Origin: Reticulitermes speratus
Lineage: Eukaryota > Arthropoda > Insecta > Blattodea > Rhinotermitidae
DNA length: 64,000 nucleotides
Assembly: GCA_021186555.1 (NCBI GenBank)
Contig: JAJKFL010000026.1
Location: 8,515,709 to 8,579,708, forward strand
Reading direction: 5' to 3'
Shown here: piece after piece, positions 9,811 to 21,205 of the stretch
How positions within the stretch are numbered: the first letter of the stretch is position 1
Layout: every line of letters starts with the position of its first letter
Translations under genes and position numbers: made by a program
The notes under the pieces: model-generated
The model's database searches: none
The model's input: only the letters and a program-made list of their open reading frames with translations
What the model was told of the DNA's origin: nothing

Positions 9811-10324
9811 TACTGAATAGGTATTAAATTAAGTTATAAACCAACAGATGCACACTAAAACCACTTTTTAAGTAGCTGTATTATAAAATTGTTAAAATTG
9901 TACCCCTACACGTGTTTCGATCCTAGGATCATCGTCAGGGGGGTTTTTTTGCTAAAAGCTACAGTCACTTCAACACATGATTTAAAATATTCTATCTGCA
10001 CTTTGAAACATAAGTTAAAATCTTGTAAAAAGATTCGCTAAAAGTTGTAAAATTATAAAAGCACTGTAGATGGTAGATTGTGGAACTGCTGGCGTGTGGT
10101 ATTAAAAGCATATGAAATGTTTTTGCGTGGAGCGGAGTGTACTACGTGTTGTGCGGTGAGGAGTACTATGATCCTAGGATCGAAACACGTGTAGGGGTAC
10201 AATTTTAACAATTTTATAATAAAGCTACTTAAAAAGTGGTTTTAGTGTGCATCAGTTGGTTTATAACTTAATTTAATATGACGAAGATGCACGGTGTCAA
10301 CAGTGTGAAATTTACTGAATAGGT
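9811..10324. mobile_element. Fold-back insertion with 12-bp target duplication
   Basis: TACTGAATAGGT at 9811-9822 and 10313-10324 are the target duplications. The 490-bp insertion (9823-10312) has inverted arms of about 110 bp: 9826-9930 against about 10167-10277. It carries an asymmetric end block with GAAGATGCACGGTGTCAACA at 10283-10302. The left arm holds a complete hammerhead-like motif. The right arm keeps only the 3' half. Confidence 0.85.
9901..9944 (-). ncRNA. Hammerhead-like ribozyme motif
   Basis: On the minus strand, CCCCC precedes CUGACGA (complement of 9932-9938). Then come an extra U, helix II GAUCC/GGAUC with a UA loop, GAAA, the palindrome ACACGUGU, UA, and GGGGUA. Stem I pairs as CCCC/GGGG. 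The core matches CUGANGA. Confidence 0.65.
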
Positions 10325-10535
10325 GTTTTTCACCCGACGTGGGCAAAGAGAATTTTCTCGTTTCAAAGTCTTAGGACCCGTTTGCTGAGGGTAAGGCGGT
10401 CGGGTCTTGAAACTGATCACTCCCCTCCATACAGTGCCAATGTTAATAATGAGTAAAACGTATATACCTCCACTCCCACATAAGCCGTTATGGCGCGCAC
10501 TGGGACAGACAGCTTTACCTTCACTACTATTACTT

Positions 10536-11430
10536 CCAGTGGTTTGTCTTCCTGTCGATATGTCAAGTCATATGGGACTTCTGTTGAATTTTGAATCACG
10601 TGTGGCTAACGTGTAGATATTAGACACAGTCTTAAACTCGGCGCCGCCCATTACCTGTTTTTTTTTTTACATAAATAAGGGGACACGAACGTAAAATCAC
10701 TGTCCTGTCAGATGTTTTTCGAAGTCTTCGTGACGAGTTGTCAACATTGTAAAGACAATGGAACAACACATTTAGACTGCAGGTACATGTACGTCTTTGA
10801 ACGCCACTTTCTTCATTTATGTTAACTAGCACACAGCAGGGACATTACGCTGACAAATAATTTAGTCTTCTCTTTACTCTTCAATCCATCATTTACCTCA
10901 CATGTCTTAAACTGAATCGTTGCTCACACAAGAAACGGTACCAAGCACGTGGATACAGTCATAACTGTTACATAAGTGTACGTGTGTCCTGTGGCATGAA
11001 ACATTTTCGCAGATAAACATTCGTGTCATACGATTTGAAATTTGGAATCTTTGCAATTGTATTCGATAATAAAGTCGATTTTGTTCATACCCGTCAGGTA
11101 GGCAATAATGACTTAGTGGCCCTTCAGTGACACTGGGGTTTAAATTCTAATTACTAACCATTAAAGAGGGGCCTTAAAATTTGTGGTACCCTTAAATGTA
11201 TTAACGACCTACGTTGCACCAAAACCGGCAGTATGTGAAGTATTAAAGGTACAGTGCACCGAGGCCAGTATCGAACGTTTAATAATCAGAAAATTAATGT
11301 AATTTTAAGTGTACATAGAGAAATACAGGATTGAATAAAAAGATGAAGCATTAATGCCAAGATTATTTTTAAGATCCTATTTTATGGATTAATTTTAAGC
11401 CGGGGACAGCGCAGTCGGTTTTGGGTGGAA
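10536..11430. other. No gene recognised
   Basis: Unique-looking mixed sequence with small frames only. I see no repeat family. Confidence 0.45.
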
Positions 11431-11610
11431 ATATGTGAAGTAAGTGATATGCGAAGTAATATGTGAAGTAAGTGATATGTGAAGTAAGTGATATGTGAAG
11501 TAATATATGAAGTAAGTGGTATGTGAAGTAAGTGATATGTGAAGTAATATGTGAAGTAAGTGATATGTGAAGTAAGTGATATGTGAAGTAAGTGATATGT
11601 GAAGTAAGTG
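11431..11610 (+). repeat. 16-bp minisatellite with a 12-bp variant unit
   Basis: Tandem units of ATGTGAAGTAAGTGAT, some shortened to ATGTGAAGTAAT. About 12 units with few substitutions. It is non-coding. Confidence 0.9.
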
Positions 11611-11845
11611 ACAGAAACGTTATAATGTGTTATGAGTTGTATTTGAGGGACGTAAGTGATATCAATACATTTGTGCTTTGCTCAAGAAGGTTAAACTCTT
11701 TGCTATACTACCGGAGTTTAATACCGGACAGTGGGATATTTTCTTCGTCAGTGCTCCCATACTGGAGTTTATTGGAAGCGACAGTGGGAAAGTAGGGAAA
11801 GAGTTTCAGCACCTTCCAGCCGTAGCGCTGTAGTCGCAAGTCCGG

Positions 11846-12155
11846 TTGGCAATATGGGCCACAGTGATTTCCGTCTCTTTGGACGCTTTCAGAAGCACAT
11901 GGCTGGGAAGCGATTTGTAACAGATGCCGACGTGAAGCAAGCCCTCACCTCCTGGATACAGACACTGATATCTTTTTACGCTGGGTTACAAGCCCACGGT
12001 GGGGGAATGCTTAAATGTCAGTGGTGCGACTACGTTGAGGTGGTGTGTACCATCTGCTACCCATGTGGCAGGTATACATACAAGTCGGAATAAAGATCTC
12101 GACGTCAGAGTGTTTGTTACCTTATTTTTTAAACTTCGTTGTGCGTTATATACTT
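11846..12155 (+). pseudogene. mariner-type transposase C-terminal fragment, frameshifted
   Basis: One frame reads HSDFRLFGRFQKHMAGKRF and then DADVKQALTSWIQTL and FYAG. Another frame then continues with VPSATHV and a VFVTLFF-like end. This is the C-terminal tail of a mariner-family transposase, including the SDF-LF segment near the last catalytic acid. At least one frameshift (near 12000) and the missing N-terminus show it is dead. I see no inverted ends. Confidence 0.75.
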
Positions 12156-12555
12156 GCTACATTTGGACCAGTGTCGTTAAGTAACGAAAGGATAAATTGT
12201 CCACCTGTTGAACTAATAATTGGCTGTTACGATAAGGAGTAGTTATAAGTTTTACGTGTTAAAGTGTGTGGTCGACGGCAACAAAAAAATTGTTTATGTG
12301 CTACGTTAGTAAGAAATATTTTTCGACAAGAAATAATCGGTGGGCGGATCTTGAGCTGCATTCGATAAAATTATTTGCTCAGGAATTTTGTTTCTGTCTC
12401 TCATTTTCAAGTAAACGTACGATAATTCTTGTTGATAATGACAATAAGTAAAACTAGGGCGACAGAATGACGGCATAGATGTAGTAATTATCTATGCCTG
12501 TCGGTTATTTGTCGCACAGTGATGTATGATTTTTATAAATATTCGTAGTTATGTT

Positions 12556-12757
12556 AGAGTGAGCCCGGTCGAGATAATAACTAGGCTACAACTGGACGTC
12601 CTAGAAATTTTTATTGTATTCCCAGTAATGGCGAGATATTTTTTCTCTTTTCCAAAACGTTGCAACCCACCCTGCGGTCCACACAGCCTTTTGTTCAATG
12701 TTTTTCGCGGGCTCTGTCCCCAGCGTTTAAAGTGACCGGAGATTTAAACTGACCATT
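12556..12757 (+). mobile_element. SINE family A copy, diverged
   Basis: ACTAGGCTACAACTGGACG is the tRNA-like head. TTTTCTCTTTTCCAAAACG and TGCGGTCCACACAGCC follow. The 3' third is missing, and a family C SINE starts just downstream. Confidence 0.6.
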
Positions 12758-12771
12758 CTTTTTTTATCTGC

Positions 12772-13022
12772 TCATCCCGGTGGCTGCGCGGTCTAAGGGT
12801 CTGCGGCCGTTCGCTTGCTGGGATTGTGGGTTCGAATTCCGCCGGGGGGGTGGTATGGATGTCTGTCTCTTGTGAGTGTTGTGTGTTGTCAGGTAGAGGT
12901 CTCTGCGTCGGGCTGTTCACTCGTCCAGAGGAGTCCTACCGAATGTGGTGTTTCTGTGTCTGTGATCGTGAAGCCTCGTTAATGAGGAGGCCCTGGCCCG
13001 CTAGGGGCTGTCGCGCCATGAG
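12772..13022 (+). mobile_element. SINE family C copy, near full length
   Basis: The tRNA-like head TGGCTGCGCGGTCTAAGGG and B box GGGTTCGAATTCC are followed by the family body (TCTTGTGAGTGTTGTGTGTT, AGGTAGAGGTCTCTGCG, CCAGAGGAGTCCTACCGA). It ends GGCCCGCTAGGGGCTGTCG, then GCCATGA. This is the best template for family C in the window. Confidence 0.85.
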
Positions 13023-13373
13023 AAATAAATTATTTTTATTTAGTGTTTTATTTAAGAATGATTGGACATGTACAGTTGGTATTCTCTTGTGTCTTCATGG
13101 CATGTACAGGGACAATTTTACGTTTAATTTGCTTATATTAAATGTCAGGGGATAGTAGGGAAGCAGTAGTGTGGGGGACCTTATGGTTCGAGTCGGTAAG
13201 TCCCCCCGTTTTACGGAAAACAAAACTGAATTCAGCGTCCGTAGAGTCTGTTCTAGTCCAGGTAAATTAGTTTCAAATCTTCACACTTAATTACAGTTGC
13301 GTGATAAGGAAGACTCTCTGTGTAATACATATTGTTAAAGTACACGCTATGAGCAGGTTCCACTTTAAACTGC

Positions 13374-13375
<2 letters not shown>

Positions 13376-13404
<29 letters not shown>
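13376..13404 (+). repeat. (GT)n microsatellite
   Basis: A run of about 14 GT dinucleotides. Confidence 0.95.
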
Positions 13405-13407
<3 letters not shown>

Positions 13408-13529
13408 TGCGTGTCACTTCAGTAACAAACTGCGACATCATTATGCAAACCTCAAGTTGATAGTCGTGCAAGATTATTGTCTGAAACTTTGGTGTCCACC
13501 TGAAAAAAAAAACTATATATATTCAGTGG

Positions 13530-13842
13530 GGGCACGCCGTGGCGCAGTTGGTTGAGGCACTGCGCTACAAGCCGGAACGTCGCGGGTTCGATTCCCGATG
13601 GTGTCATTGGAATTTTTCATTGACATAATCCTTCCGGTCGCACTATGGCCCTGGGGTCGACTCAGCCTCTAACAGAAATGAGTACCAGGAATGTTTATTT
13701 CCTGGCAGGTAAATGGCCGGTGCGTAAGGCTGACCTTACCACCTTCATGTGCCGATTGTGTAGAAATTATGGGAGCTTTAACCTCCTGGAACCCTAAGGG
13801 CCTGTCCAGGCCTGTAATGGGATTGCTTTACATTTTTATATG
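13530..13842 (+). mobile_element. SINE family B copy, full length
   Basis: The tRNA-like head has an A box TGGCGCAGTTGG at 13540-13551 and a B box GGGTTCGATTCC at 13584-13595. The body includes TTTTTCATTGACATAATCC, CTGGGGTCGACTCAGCC, ACCTTCATGTGCCGATTG and AACCCTAAGGGCCTGTCCAG. It ends GGGATTGCTTTACATTT. Other copies lie at 25062 (minus) and 51938 (plus). Confidence 0.9.
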
Positions 13843-14420
13843 GCATCAGTACGCAGAATATACATGCTTATGTTCAATGTAAGTTGATTAATAAAAAAAG
13901 GAACCTAAGGTTTTATTTGGCAGCCCGTATTCATTGTCAATTCAGCGCAGGCTTAGTGGAACGCCTTTCAATTATAAAATTTACGAAATTTCTTGGCGAC
14001 ACTGCCTTGCCTTCAGTTCTTCCTCAACATATGTATATTTTACCACTCCGACATCTGCAATATTCTCAGAAACCTCTATACGGAAGTATTAGAAGTTCTA
14101 ACTGTTGTCATGCCAACATAGTTTACAACACGCCAATTAATTTATGAACACCAGGAAACTTTCAGATGTTTTGTTGACATTGTTACCTGGGGTTTGAGGA
14201 GGCCAGTTGTCTGTCTACACGGAGAATTAATGATGGTTTGCATACCTTTCGTGTAATGTAGACAATGAACACATGTTATGTGTAGCTACTATGGTTATAT
14301 TGCTGTGACACTGTGAATGATGGTGGGTAGACTGTTTGGTTGTAGGATCCTTGACACTTTGTAATAACTACGTAATACTTGACTCACTGCAACGGAGACG
14401 TCTGAAGCACTTAGTGGCCG
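13843..14420. other. No gene recognised
   Basis: Small frames only. I see no conserved protein or RNA. Confidence 0.45.
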
Positions 14421-14525
14421 AACTGATTTAGAAATTCCCCGCCTTTCATTAGGAGCCCGAAGTTTCTTTACTGTGTTCACAGCAGTCTGCTAGTAGATTG
14501 TGTCCTAAGCCATATTAATCCAATG
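14421..14525 (-). pseudogene. LINE family A 3' fragment
   Basis: GAAATTCCCCGCCTTTCATT, GAGCCCGAAGTTTCTTTACTG and CATATTAATCCAAT match the minus-oriented 3' end also seen at 3.9, 15.3, 32.3 and 40.2 kb. Very short. Confidence 0.6.
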
Positions 14526-14862
14526 TGACTAAATTACACGGATGCATACAAGAAGATTCAGGAGGAAAGATCAATATTTTGGGAGTTGATAGTATCGGTC
14601 ATTGTGAGAAAAATGTTAATATTATTTGAACATGTGTCAAATTCTGATTGCTTAATGAGATTTTGTGATTTGTATTGTAATCTTTTGTTGTTAGCATAGC
14701 GAGACTAGGAGATTACGGTGAGGAAAGAAGAAAGGGATGCCTACAAAATTTTAGTGGATGAACCTGCTGGAAAGGATGTAGTTGAAGTAGTGAAAAGGAT
14801 GATACTAATATGGCTTTAATTGAAATATTTCGGTATTATGACAGGTAGACAGAAATTGTTTA

Positions 14863-15173
14863 GGACCATAGGGGTTTGGACGTTAGACCGTAGGGGTTTG
14901 GACATTAGACCGTAGGGGTTTGGACGTTAGACCGTAGGGGTTTGGACGTTAGACCGTAGGGGTTTGGACGTTAGACCGTAGGGGTTTGGACGTTAGACCG
15001 TAGGGGTTTGGACGTTAGACCGTAGGGGTTTGGACGTTAGACCGTAGGGGTTTGGACGTTAGACCGTAGGGGTTTGGACGTTAGACCGTAGGGGTTTGGA
15101 CCTTAGACCGTAGGGGTTTGGACGTTAGACCGTAGGGGTTTGGACGTTAGACCGTAGGGTTGGACGTTAGACC
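14863..15173 (+). repeat. 22-bp minisatellite, about 14 units
   Basis: Unit GTAGGGGTTTGGACGTTAGACC. Copies are almost identical, with single-base variants (GACATT, GACCTT) and one GGG deletion at the right edge, which suggests recent expansion. Confidence 0.95.
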
Positions 15174-15261
15174 CGTGCGATGTACAATCTTTATTGTTAT
15201 TGTACTACGGATACATTCTCTTAAACCACGAGAAATTGTGATAGGATTGAAACAAATACAT

Positions 15262-15560
15262 GAGCTAACTAACTAAGTAACTAACTAACTCCATGGAACA
15301 GAGTATTTCTTGAGAAGCTAACAGGTCGTCAGCTAGTCAAGAAATTCCTCGCGTTTTATGGAACTCGGGGGTTCTTTACCGCATTCATAAGAGCCCGCCA
15401 TATGTCCCCGCCGTGGGCCACATCAATCCAGCCCAAACCCTCATCCTGTTTCTTGAAGATAAATTTTAATATTGTCCTCCAATTTACGCCCAAGTCTTCC
15501 AAGTGATTTCTTTGTCTTATGTTTTCCCATAAAAACCCTATATGCAGAATTCATGGCCTG
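15262..15560 (-). pseudogene. 3' end of LINE family A with (GTTA)n tail
   Basis: In plus view, a CTAACTAACTAAG tail is followed by CCATGGAACAGAGTATTTC, GTCAGCTAGTCAAGAAATTCC and GCATTCATAAGAGCCCGCC. On the minus strand this is the 3' end of the element, ending in GTTA repeats. The coding part is eroded. Confidence 0.7.
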
Positions 15561-16374
15561 AGTTGTTTACATTACTGCTAAATCCTTGCTTCTAGGGGGA
15601 CCTGGTATGTGTTTCAAATGTTGTATTATAACAGTACCCAAAAGAGATCCAAATCCAGCAATAAAGGAAATTTTTATCTTTTGTATTCAATATACAGAAG
15701 CAGTTTGTGTTAGAATATGCAGGAAATGAAGTCAGGGTGCCCAGGAGTGTGTTTTTGGCGTCTGCTGAGCGTACTGGTCCAGCTCAATACCGACCCTATG
15801 TCCCGAGCAGCGATTTGTACCGCGTATTGGCGGAATCAATGATGAGAACACAAGGGGAGGCTGAGGCAAAGGTATTAGGGTGTAAACTGAGAGTGCGCGC
15901 GAGTCGAAGGGGAGATCCAAGCTTACGCGAGGGGTGTTGTAGTTAGCTCAAGGGTAGATAGAGATTTCCAAATCACGCTTGGCCTTCTAGGATGCGAAGG
16001 GGATGGTTTTATCTAGTGCACATAATTAGCTCCCTCATTGACTTCTCCCCTCATCCTGGAGGCGTACGAGTTTATTTAACTATTCGCGTTGCTCATGCTT
16101 AATTGGGATTACTAAATCTCGCTACCCTACGGTGATCTTTGCAAATTGGCGACGCGCATTCCACGTTCGTTGTCGTATGTTGGTGTCTCCTTTAGCTTAA
16201 CGAGCTAGCTCCAAGGGGCAGGGTCTTGTTTTGAAAAGTTCAAAGGGGCTGAAGATTTATATGTTCTTGGATGTTAGGCCGTGTCAAATGGAAAATAGTT
16301 ATCGACGTTTCTAAGGATTGTAGTGCCTACATCTACAGGTTCAAGCAATCCAAGATTAGAGATAATTGGACTAC
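15561..16374. other. No gene recognised; one moderately long open frame
   Basis: An open frame of 79 codons (15707-15946, plus) has no domain I recognise, and I do not call it a gene. The area is slightly GC-richer than its surroundings. Confidence 0.4.
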
Positions 16375-16460
16375 GTGACCCTGAAGATGATGCAGTAAGA
16401 TTGTTCGAAACGTCCGTAACTAATCATGACTACCAACTGACATGACGTTAAGGTCCGAAT
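16375..16460 (+). repeat. Fold-back family 2/3 half-copy (hammerhead-like)
   Basis: GTGACCCTGAAGATGATGC is followed by TTCGAAACGTCCGTAACTA. The CUGAAGA core, GAAAC and a GUC-type cleavage position are present and stem I has a few pairs, but helix II is weak. Confidence 0.45.
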
Positions 16461-16504
16461 AGACTAGAATCTTCGACAGCACCTCAGTGAAAACTTATAT
16501 TTTA

Positions 16505-16812
16505 TTTGGTCACGAATGAAGTCCTTCGGTATAGCGACGGTATACAGGCAGGACTGTCCGGGTTTCGAACCCCGGCAGGGGAAAGATATTTTATGTTCTC
16601 CAAAATTTTCCCCACCGTCCCTGGGGTCCACCCAGCCTCCTATTCAATAGGTATCAGGGTTCCTTTCCAGGGGATAAAGCTGCCGGGGCGTGACCCTGAC
16701 CACTCACATCCATCTGGCACCGAGGTTAAGAATGAGTGGAGCTATACCCCTACTTCCGCTCTCCCTATAGTCGTGCCTTAATGGCGTGGACAGAGAAAAC
16801 TTACTTTTGTCG
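16505..16812 (+). mobile_element. SINE family A copy, near full length
   Basis: The B box GGGTTTCGAACCCCGGC is followed by TCCCTGGGGTCCACCCAGCC, AAGCTGCCGGGGCGTGACC, TGAGTGGAGCTATACCCC and GGCGTGGACAGAG. Confidence 0.8.
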
Positions 16813-17031
16813 TTTATTTTCCATTCCGTCCTTCTTAACGGGTAAACGCACTAGCATTTAATATGTTGACAACTACTATACACATAACTGAATTCCGACT
16901 TCTTTATGAACAACCTGATTTGTTTCCCTGCCTACATACGATATGTAGTCATTTATTTTTGATCCAAATCCGACACACATACTAACGCCAAATTGTAATT
17001 TCCACATACTCTTGAGATCTTCGCTTTCAAT

Positions 17032-17157
17032 GATGTTACGCAGCGTATATTGGTATTTACGGACGTTTCGTGATAACCTATCAGTCCCATCTTCAAGGGT
17101 CAAGTAGTACTACTGCTTGACCCTTGGCTATCAATCTGCGCTGCGTAACATCCCAGA
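17032..17157. repeat. Fold-back family 2 element
   Basis: GATGTTACGCAGCG at the left is mirrored by CGCTGCGTAACATC at the right. The centre is the palindrome GGGTCAAGTAGTACTACTGC plus TTGACCC. It contains GACGTTTCG, the complement of CGAAACGTC. Confidence 0.7.
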
Positions 17158-17159
17158 AG

Positions 17160-18140
17160 AGCGAAGATCTCATTTACACCGCGGCGGAAGCCTGAATTCT
17201 TAATATACTGCATCTTGTGATTATCTGGGTTAAGACTGCGCGTAGTCCTGTAGATGTTTCGGCCTACCAACTTTTTGGTGTAACGTGCTAACTCCATCAG
17301 AAGGTGTGTCCGAAACCACCTAGTGGATTACACAGCAAGTCGAAATTTGAACTTAGACGCTGCGATGAAAATCTGAAATCGCATATAGGAGTATCATGGG
17401 TATTAAATAGGGTATATTTTATGATAGGTCTAAAATCTATTTAGTGCAGTCTTATACAAGTTTGAGATGTGTTGTAAAAATTGCAAGGTTTCAAGAAGTT
17501 TCTATGTTTTAACTTCATAAATCTACAAATTATTTAATATTTTTGTACACTGTAACATAACGAGATACATTGACCTATCTCGTGTTCTGAAAGCAACAGG
17601 CTTGTTCATATACATGGAAACAATTAACGTAGAGAAATTACTAACTTCCTTCTGTTGAAGGAAGCGCCATAGACACATTACAGTGCTTTGCTTCATCGTT
17701 CAACTGTCACCGACAGACAACAGTGTTCTTTTTTTTGACATTTCGGTTTACCCAGCATGCACTGACAAGTTATCAGTCCTTCTGATATGAACATATCGTC
17801 ACAAGTTTTATTGGTTTCCTACAGAGATATCTATTTAACCTTTCGGAACATGGTAATTGTATACCCGATTATTGTAACGTTAAGACATTCTAAATTTCTT
17901 CCACGCTGTGTCTTTTTGTTCTTGTGATTTTCAAACAGCGATTATTTCCCTATACCATATTATCCGGTTGGTATTTGTAGTGGGCACGAACTGTGTTCTC
18001 TATTAGTTACGGAATGATTGCGTGTAATTTATATAAAGGAATTGCTTTTTCGAAGGCTCCTAGTCTTCGCCTGCTTGTCTTTCTAATAAGGTTAAAGTAA
18101 AAAAAAACGTTGTCCCTATACACAACATGAAGGCATAGAT
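17160..18140. other. No gene recognised
   Basis: AT-rich sequence with scattered small frames. I see no repeat structure. Confidence 0.45.
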
Positions 18141-18146
18141 GGATTT

Positions 18147-18395
18147 GGAGGTACAGTTCCTCTCATTCTTAACCTCGGCACTAGTTGTAGGTGATTGTTC
18201 AGATTTACTTCCGAGCTAATTTACAGTCAAGGTAAAAGTCGTCGGAATCTATTCAGTAGGAGGCCTCGTGGGATCCAAAGCCAGTGTGGACGCTTTGGAG
18301 AAGAGATATCTGGTACTTCTTCCGGGATTTGAGCCCGGCTCCTGAAACCCCGTAGCATAGTCACTATACTGGCTACGATATCACGGCCCTTCTGA
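18147..18395 (-). mobile_element. SINE family A copy
   Basis: In plus view: TTCTTAACCTCGGCACTAG, TCAGTAGGAGGCC, CTTTGGAGAAGAGAT and GGGATTTGAGCCCGGC (B box, reversed). The head is at the right end. Confidence 0.75.
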
Positions 18396-18424
18396 TGAGA
18401 GGGTTATTGAGATAAAGATGAGTG

Positions 18425-18535
18425 TGGAACAACTACAGGGTGATACTGACGGAGAAAACCGAAACACTGGAACAATTTTTCTCCGAGTGCTTCCGTTTTT
18501 CTCTATCAGTAACGTCCCTCCATTGCTCCATACGT
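18425..18535. repeat. Fold-back of SINE family E 3' region
   Basis: A minus-oriented piece (GTGATACTGACGGAGAAAACC) is followed at once by a plus-oriented piece (TTCCGTTTTTCTCTATCAG, TCCATTGCTCC), forming an inverted pair. It may be two insertions or an inverted duplication. Confidence 0.5.
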
Positions 18536-18539
18536 GTCT

Positions 18540-19984
18540 TTATTTCAAAATTACTCTTATCAGAAGGACAATCAGATGAAGTTTTTAAATCTTGAAACAA
18601 GCAATGCTCTTTCGGTTATCGCGGAGTATTGCACAGAAAAGTACTTTCTTTCATATTCTTGTCCGTTTTCGAAAGGTGCGATTTCTGTTTCTGCTGTGGT
18701 ACTCGCCGCGCGAATAAGAATTTTCCGCTAGGCACCGCTTTAATCCCTAAGCAGGCAATCCCCGCAGAACGTCTGATTTTCAGGAACGGATTACTGACAT
18801 TAAGCGGGAGATACCTGTACTGTAACAATAACCGAGAGAGGACCTTCGTTAAGACGTTGCCGCAGCCTATTTAAAAATTAAACTCCAACTCTTGTATGTT
18901 AATACTCCATGTCTACTGGTGAATGGTGAGCAACATTTCCGAGGGCCATGTTGCCTTCATATTCCTATTTTAGCTTCTCCGAAACGTCTGTGGTTACCAC
19001 TCGACCCGGCGTTTTATTGCAAAAGACGTGACTCTTTCTAACACTGCTGTTAGATATTTAAGTCTCGATATTTAAAGAATTTTTACCGAATACAAGTGTG
19101 ACGTTGTATTTCTATCTGATAAACTTAAGGTAGACAGAATTTTTTGAGTGGAATTTATGCACAGAAATTCATCACAGACTTACGTAATTATTAATTTACT
19201 AGCGACGTACCCGTATTAAGAAAGGGCTGCCAACAGGTACACGCGCTACTCCACGGCCTCTTTTATCGATCGTTTCTTTATTCTCAGAGAAGACCAAGCG
19301 TCGTCACGGTATCTGGTTTTGCTGTCTTGCGTTACATGTTCGGTGCTCAACTTTGTCTTTAGCCTCAATTCCTACCTAGTACAAAATACACAATCTCAAT
19401 ATAAAAACTTTCCCTTTGTCTTCAGCACGTTTCTTACATGGATTACGTTCTCTGTCGTGCTCTGTCTTAAACATACCAACCTGGTAACCATGGAAACCGG
19501 TTTGTGACTCACTCATTCACATCAGGGTTTTATACTTTTGTATACAGGAAGATGTTTCTACTGACCTCAATCATGTAGACAAAAATATGTCTCGAGAAAG
19601 GTATGCATCGTGGTTTCTTCCCTGAACTTTTTGCTTATTTTTGAGAGACGGCTGACCTCTTGCCATCGGAGCAATAAAAGCATACAAAGTCGACTAGTTT
19701 GTTCCCTTGTCCACGTCCACCTTTGCTGAGTGACCGCGTCAAACCAATAAAGCAGTGTGGGTCGCTCGCTGAGTTGTGTTACGTATAATTCACGGTGGTC
19801 GTAAAGACCAGTCAGGTAGGCGGGGCACTTGTGCTTTTTCCCCCGGCAGGCTGTGTAGCCAGATTATTGTTACTGGTTGACTGTATGCTTCCTTTTCCTT
19901 TTATTATTTTCGTGGCGTTGTGAGGTTATATCTATGTGGAAATGCATTCCCTAACGTGTCCATTATCCATTCGCAGGATGACAG
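18540..19984. other. No gene recognised
   Basis: The open frame of 81 codons at 18629-18874 (plus) and its neighbours have no recognisable domains. I see no RNA gene. Confidence 0.4.
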
Positions 19985-19989
19985 ACGAA

Positions 19990-20150
19990 TGAATGTGGAG
20001 CATTTGTGGAATTACGATAACCGGGGAAACCTAAGTGCTTGGATGAAGACAATGACCCAGTGCCACTTTTTCCATCACCAATCCCACATAGACTGCACTG
20101 GGAGCGAACCCAGGCTATCGCAGTGAGAAGCCGGTGACTAATCAAGTTGT
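19990..20150 (-). mobile_element. SINE family E copy
   Basis: In plus view: GTGGAGCATTTGTGGAATTAC, ACCCAGTGCCACTTTTTCC, GCGAACCCAGGC (B box, reversed) and GCCGGTGACTAATCAAG. This is the reverse of the plus-strand copy at 26150-26310. Confidence 0.65.
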
Positions 20151-20296
20151 CCCTGCTTGTTCTTAACTGAGTTAAGGATATATGGCAGGCGATGACAGAA
20201 ATCGAGCGGTTTTTCTTTTTTGAGACGGTGAACAAAATAAAGGACGAAATAATGGCATACACGTGATTGAAATATGAGATTTAAGGAGTTCATGGC

Positions 20297-20460
20297 CGTG
20301 GAGAATCATATCCTCAGGGTTACGTTGGGCGTGGAGAATCATATCCTCAGGGTTACGTAGGGCGTGGAGAATCATATCCTCAGGGTTACGTTGGGCGTGG
20401 AGAATCATATTCATCTCAGGGTTACGTTGGGGCGTGTAGAATCATATCCTCAGGGTTACG
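20297..20460 (+). repeat. 33-bp minisatellite, 5 units
   Basis: Unit GTGGAGAATCATATCCTCAGG plus GTTACGTTGGGC. The 33-bp period is a multiple of three, which creates a chance repetitive frame on the minus strand. Confidence 0.9.
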
Positions 20461-20504
20461 ACACTATTCTGGTAGAGGGTTACCATTATTTCGGAGAAAT
20501 ATAC

Positions 20505-21205
20505 TGCCTGTATGGAAAATAATGCGGAAGAAACTAACGTAGTGAGAATTTTAAGGCAACCATCCCTAATACAGATTATGATAGATAAAAAACAACTGGA
20601 GAATGTGGAATATTTCAACTATTTGGGTAGCATGATAACAAATGATGTAAGATATACACGTGAAATTAAATACAGAGTTGCCATGGCAAAAGCAGCATTC
20701 AACAAGAAGAAAACTCTTTTCACCAGCAACTCGGACTTAAATTTAGGGAAGAAACTAGTAAAGTGCTACATTTGAAGCATAGCTTTGTATGGTGCTGAAA
20801 GGTTAACACTTCGGAAAGTAGATCAGAAATACCTGGAAAGTTTTGAAATGTGGTGCTGGAGAAGAATGGAGATCAGTTGGACCGATCGTGTGAGAAATGA
20901 AGAAGTATTACACAGAGTGAAGGAGGAGAGGAATATCGTACGTACAATAAAAAGAAGAAAGGCTAACTGAATTGGTCACATCTTTCGTAGAAACTGCCTT
21001 TTAAAAAACGTTACTGAAGGAAAGATAGAAGGAAGTATAGAAGTGACGGGAAGACTAGAAAGAAGACATAAGCAGCTACTGAATGACCTTAAGGAAAAGA
21101 GAAGTTGCTGGAAATTGAAAGAGGAAGCACTAGATCGCACTCTATGGAGAACTCACTTTAAAAGAGGCTGTGGACCTGTCGTAAGACAGACTACAGAATG
21201 AATGA
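20505..21205 (+). pseudogene. LINE family B C-terminal coding region and 3' end, with stops
   Basis: Residues in order: FNYLGSMITND, REIKYRVAMAKAAF, NLGKKLVKCYI, a TGA stop, SIALYGAERLTLRKVDQKY, EMWCWRRMEISWTDRVRNEE, VKEERNIVRTIKRRKAN, a stop, IGHIFRRNCLL, and RTLWRTHF to VVRQTTE. This is the region after the reverse transcriptase of a non-LTR retrotransposon. The 5' part is absent, as expected for aborted target-primed insertion. At least two stops make it inactive. It is the longest copy of its family here. Confidence 0.85.

Larger units (their letters stand above)
9768..10535 (+). mobile_element. SINE family A copy split by a fold-back insertion
   Basis: The head (GGAATAGCTTAATCGGTATAG) lies at 9773-9793. 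The body resumes at 10313 with ACTGAATAGGTG and continues to ACTGGGACAGACAGCTTTACC at about 10500-10525. A 490-bp element with a 12-bp target duplication separates the two halves. The SINE is therefore older than the insertion. Confidence 0.8.

Noticed and set aside
10163..10200. Hammerhead-like motif in the right arm of the 9823 insertion
   Set aside because: Helix II and GAAAC are present but CUGANGA is missing, so only the left arm was listed as a motif.
13530..13610. Possible tRNA gene
   Set aside because: A and B boxes are present but the segment continues into a SINE body shared with two other loci, and no complete cloverleaf is evident.
14863..15173. Telomere-like or CRISPR-like array
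   Set aside because: Units are contiguous 22-bp repeats without unique spacers and do not match the insect telomere repeat TTAGG.
15707..15946. 79-codon open frame in a slightly GC-richer stretch
   Set aside because: No domain, no convincing start context, and an equally long frame on the other strand.
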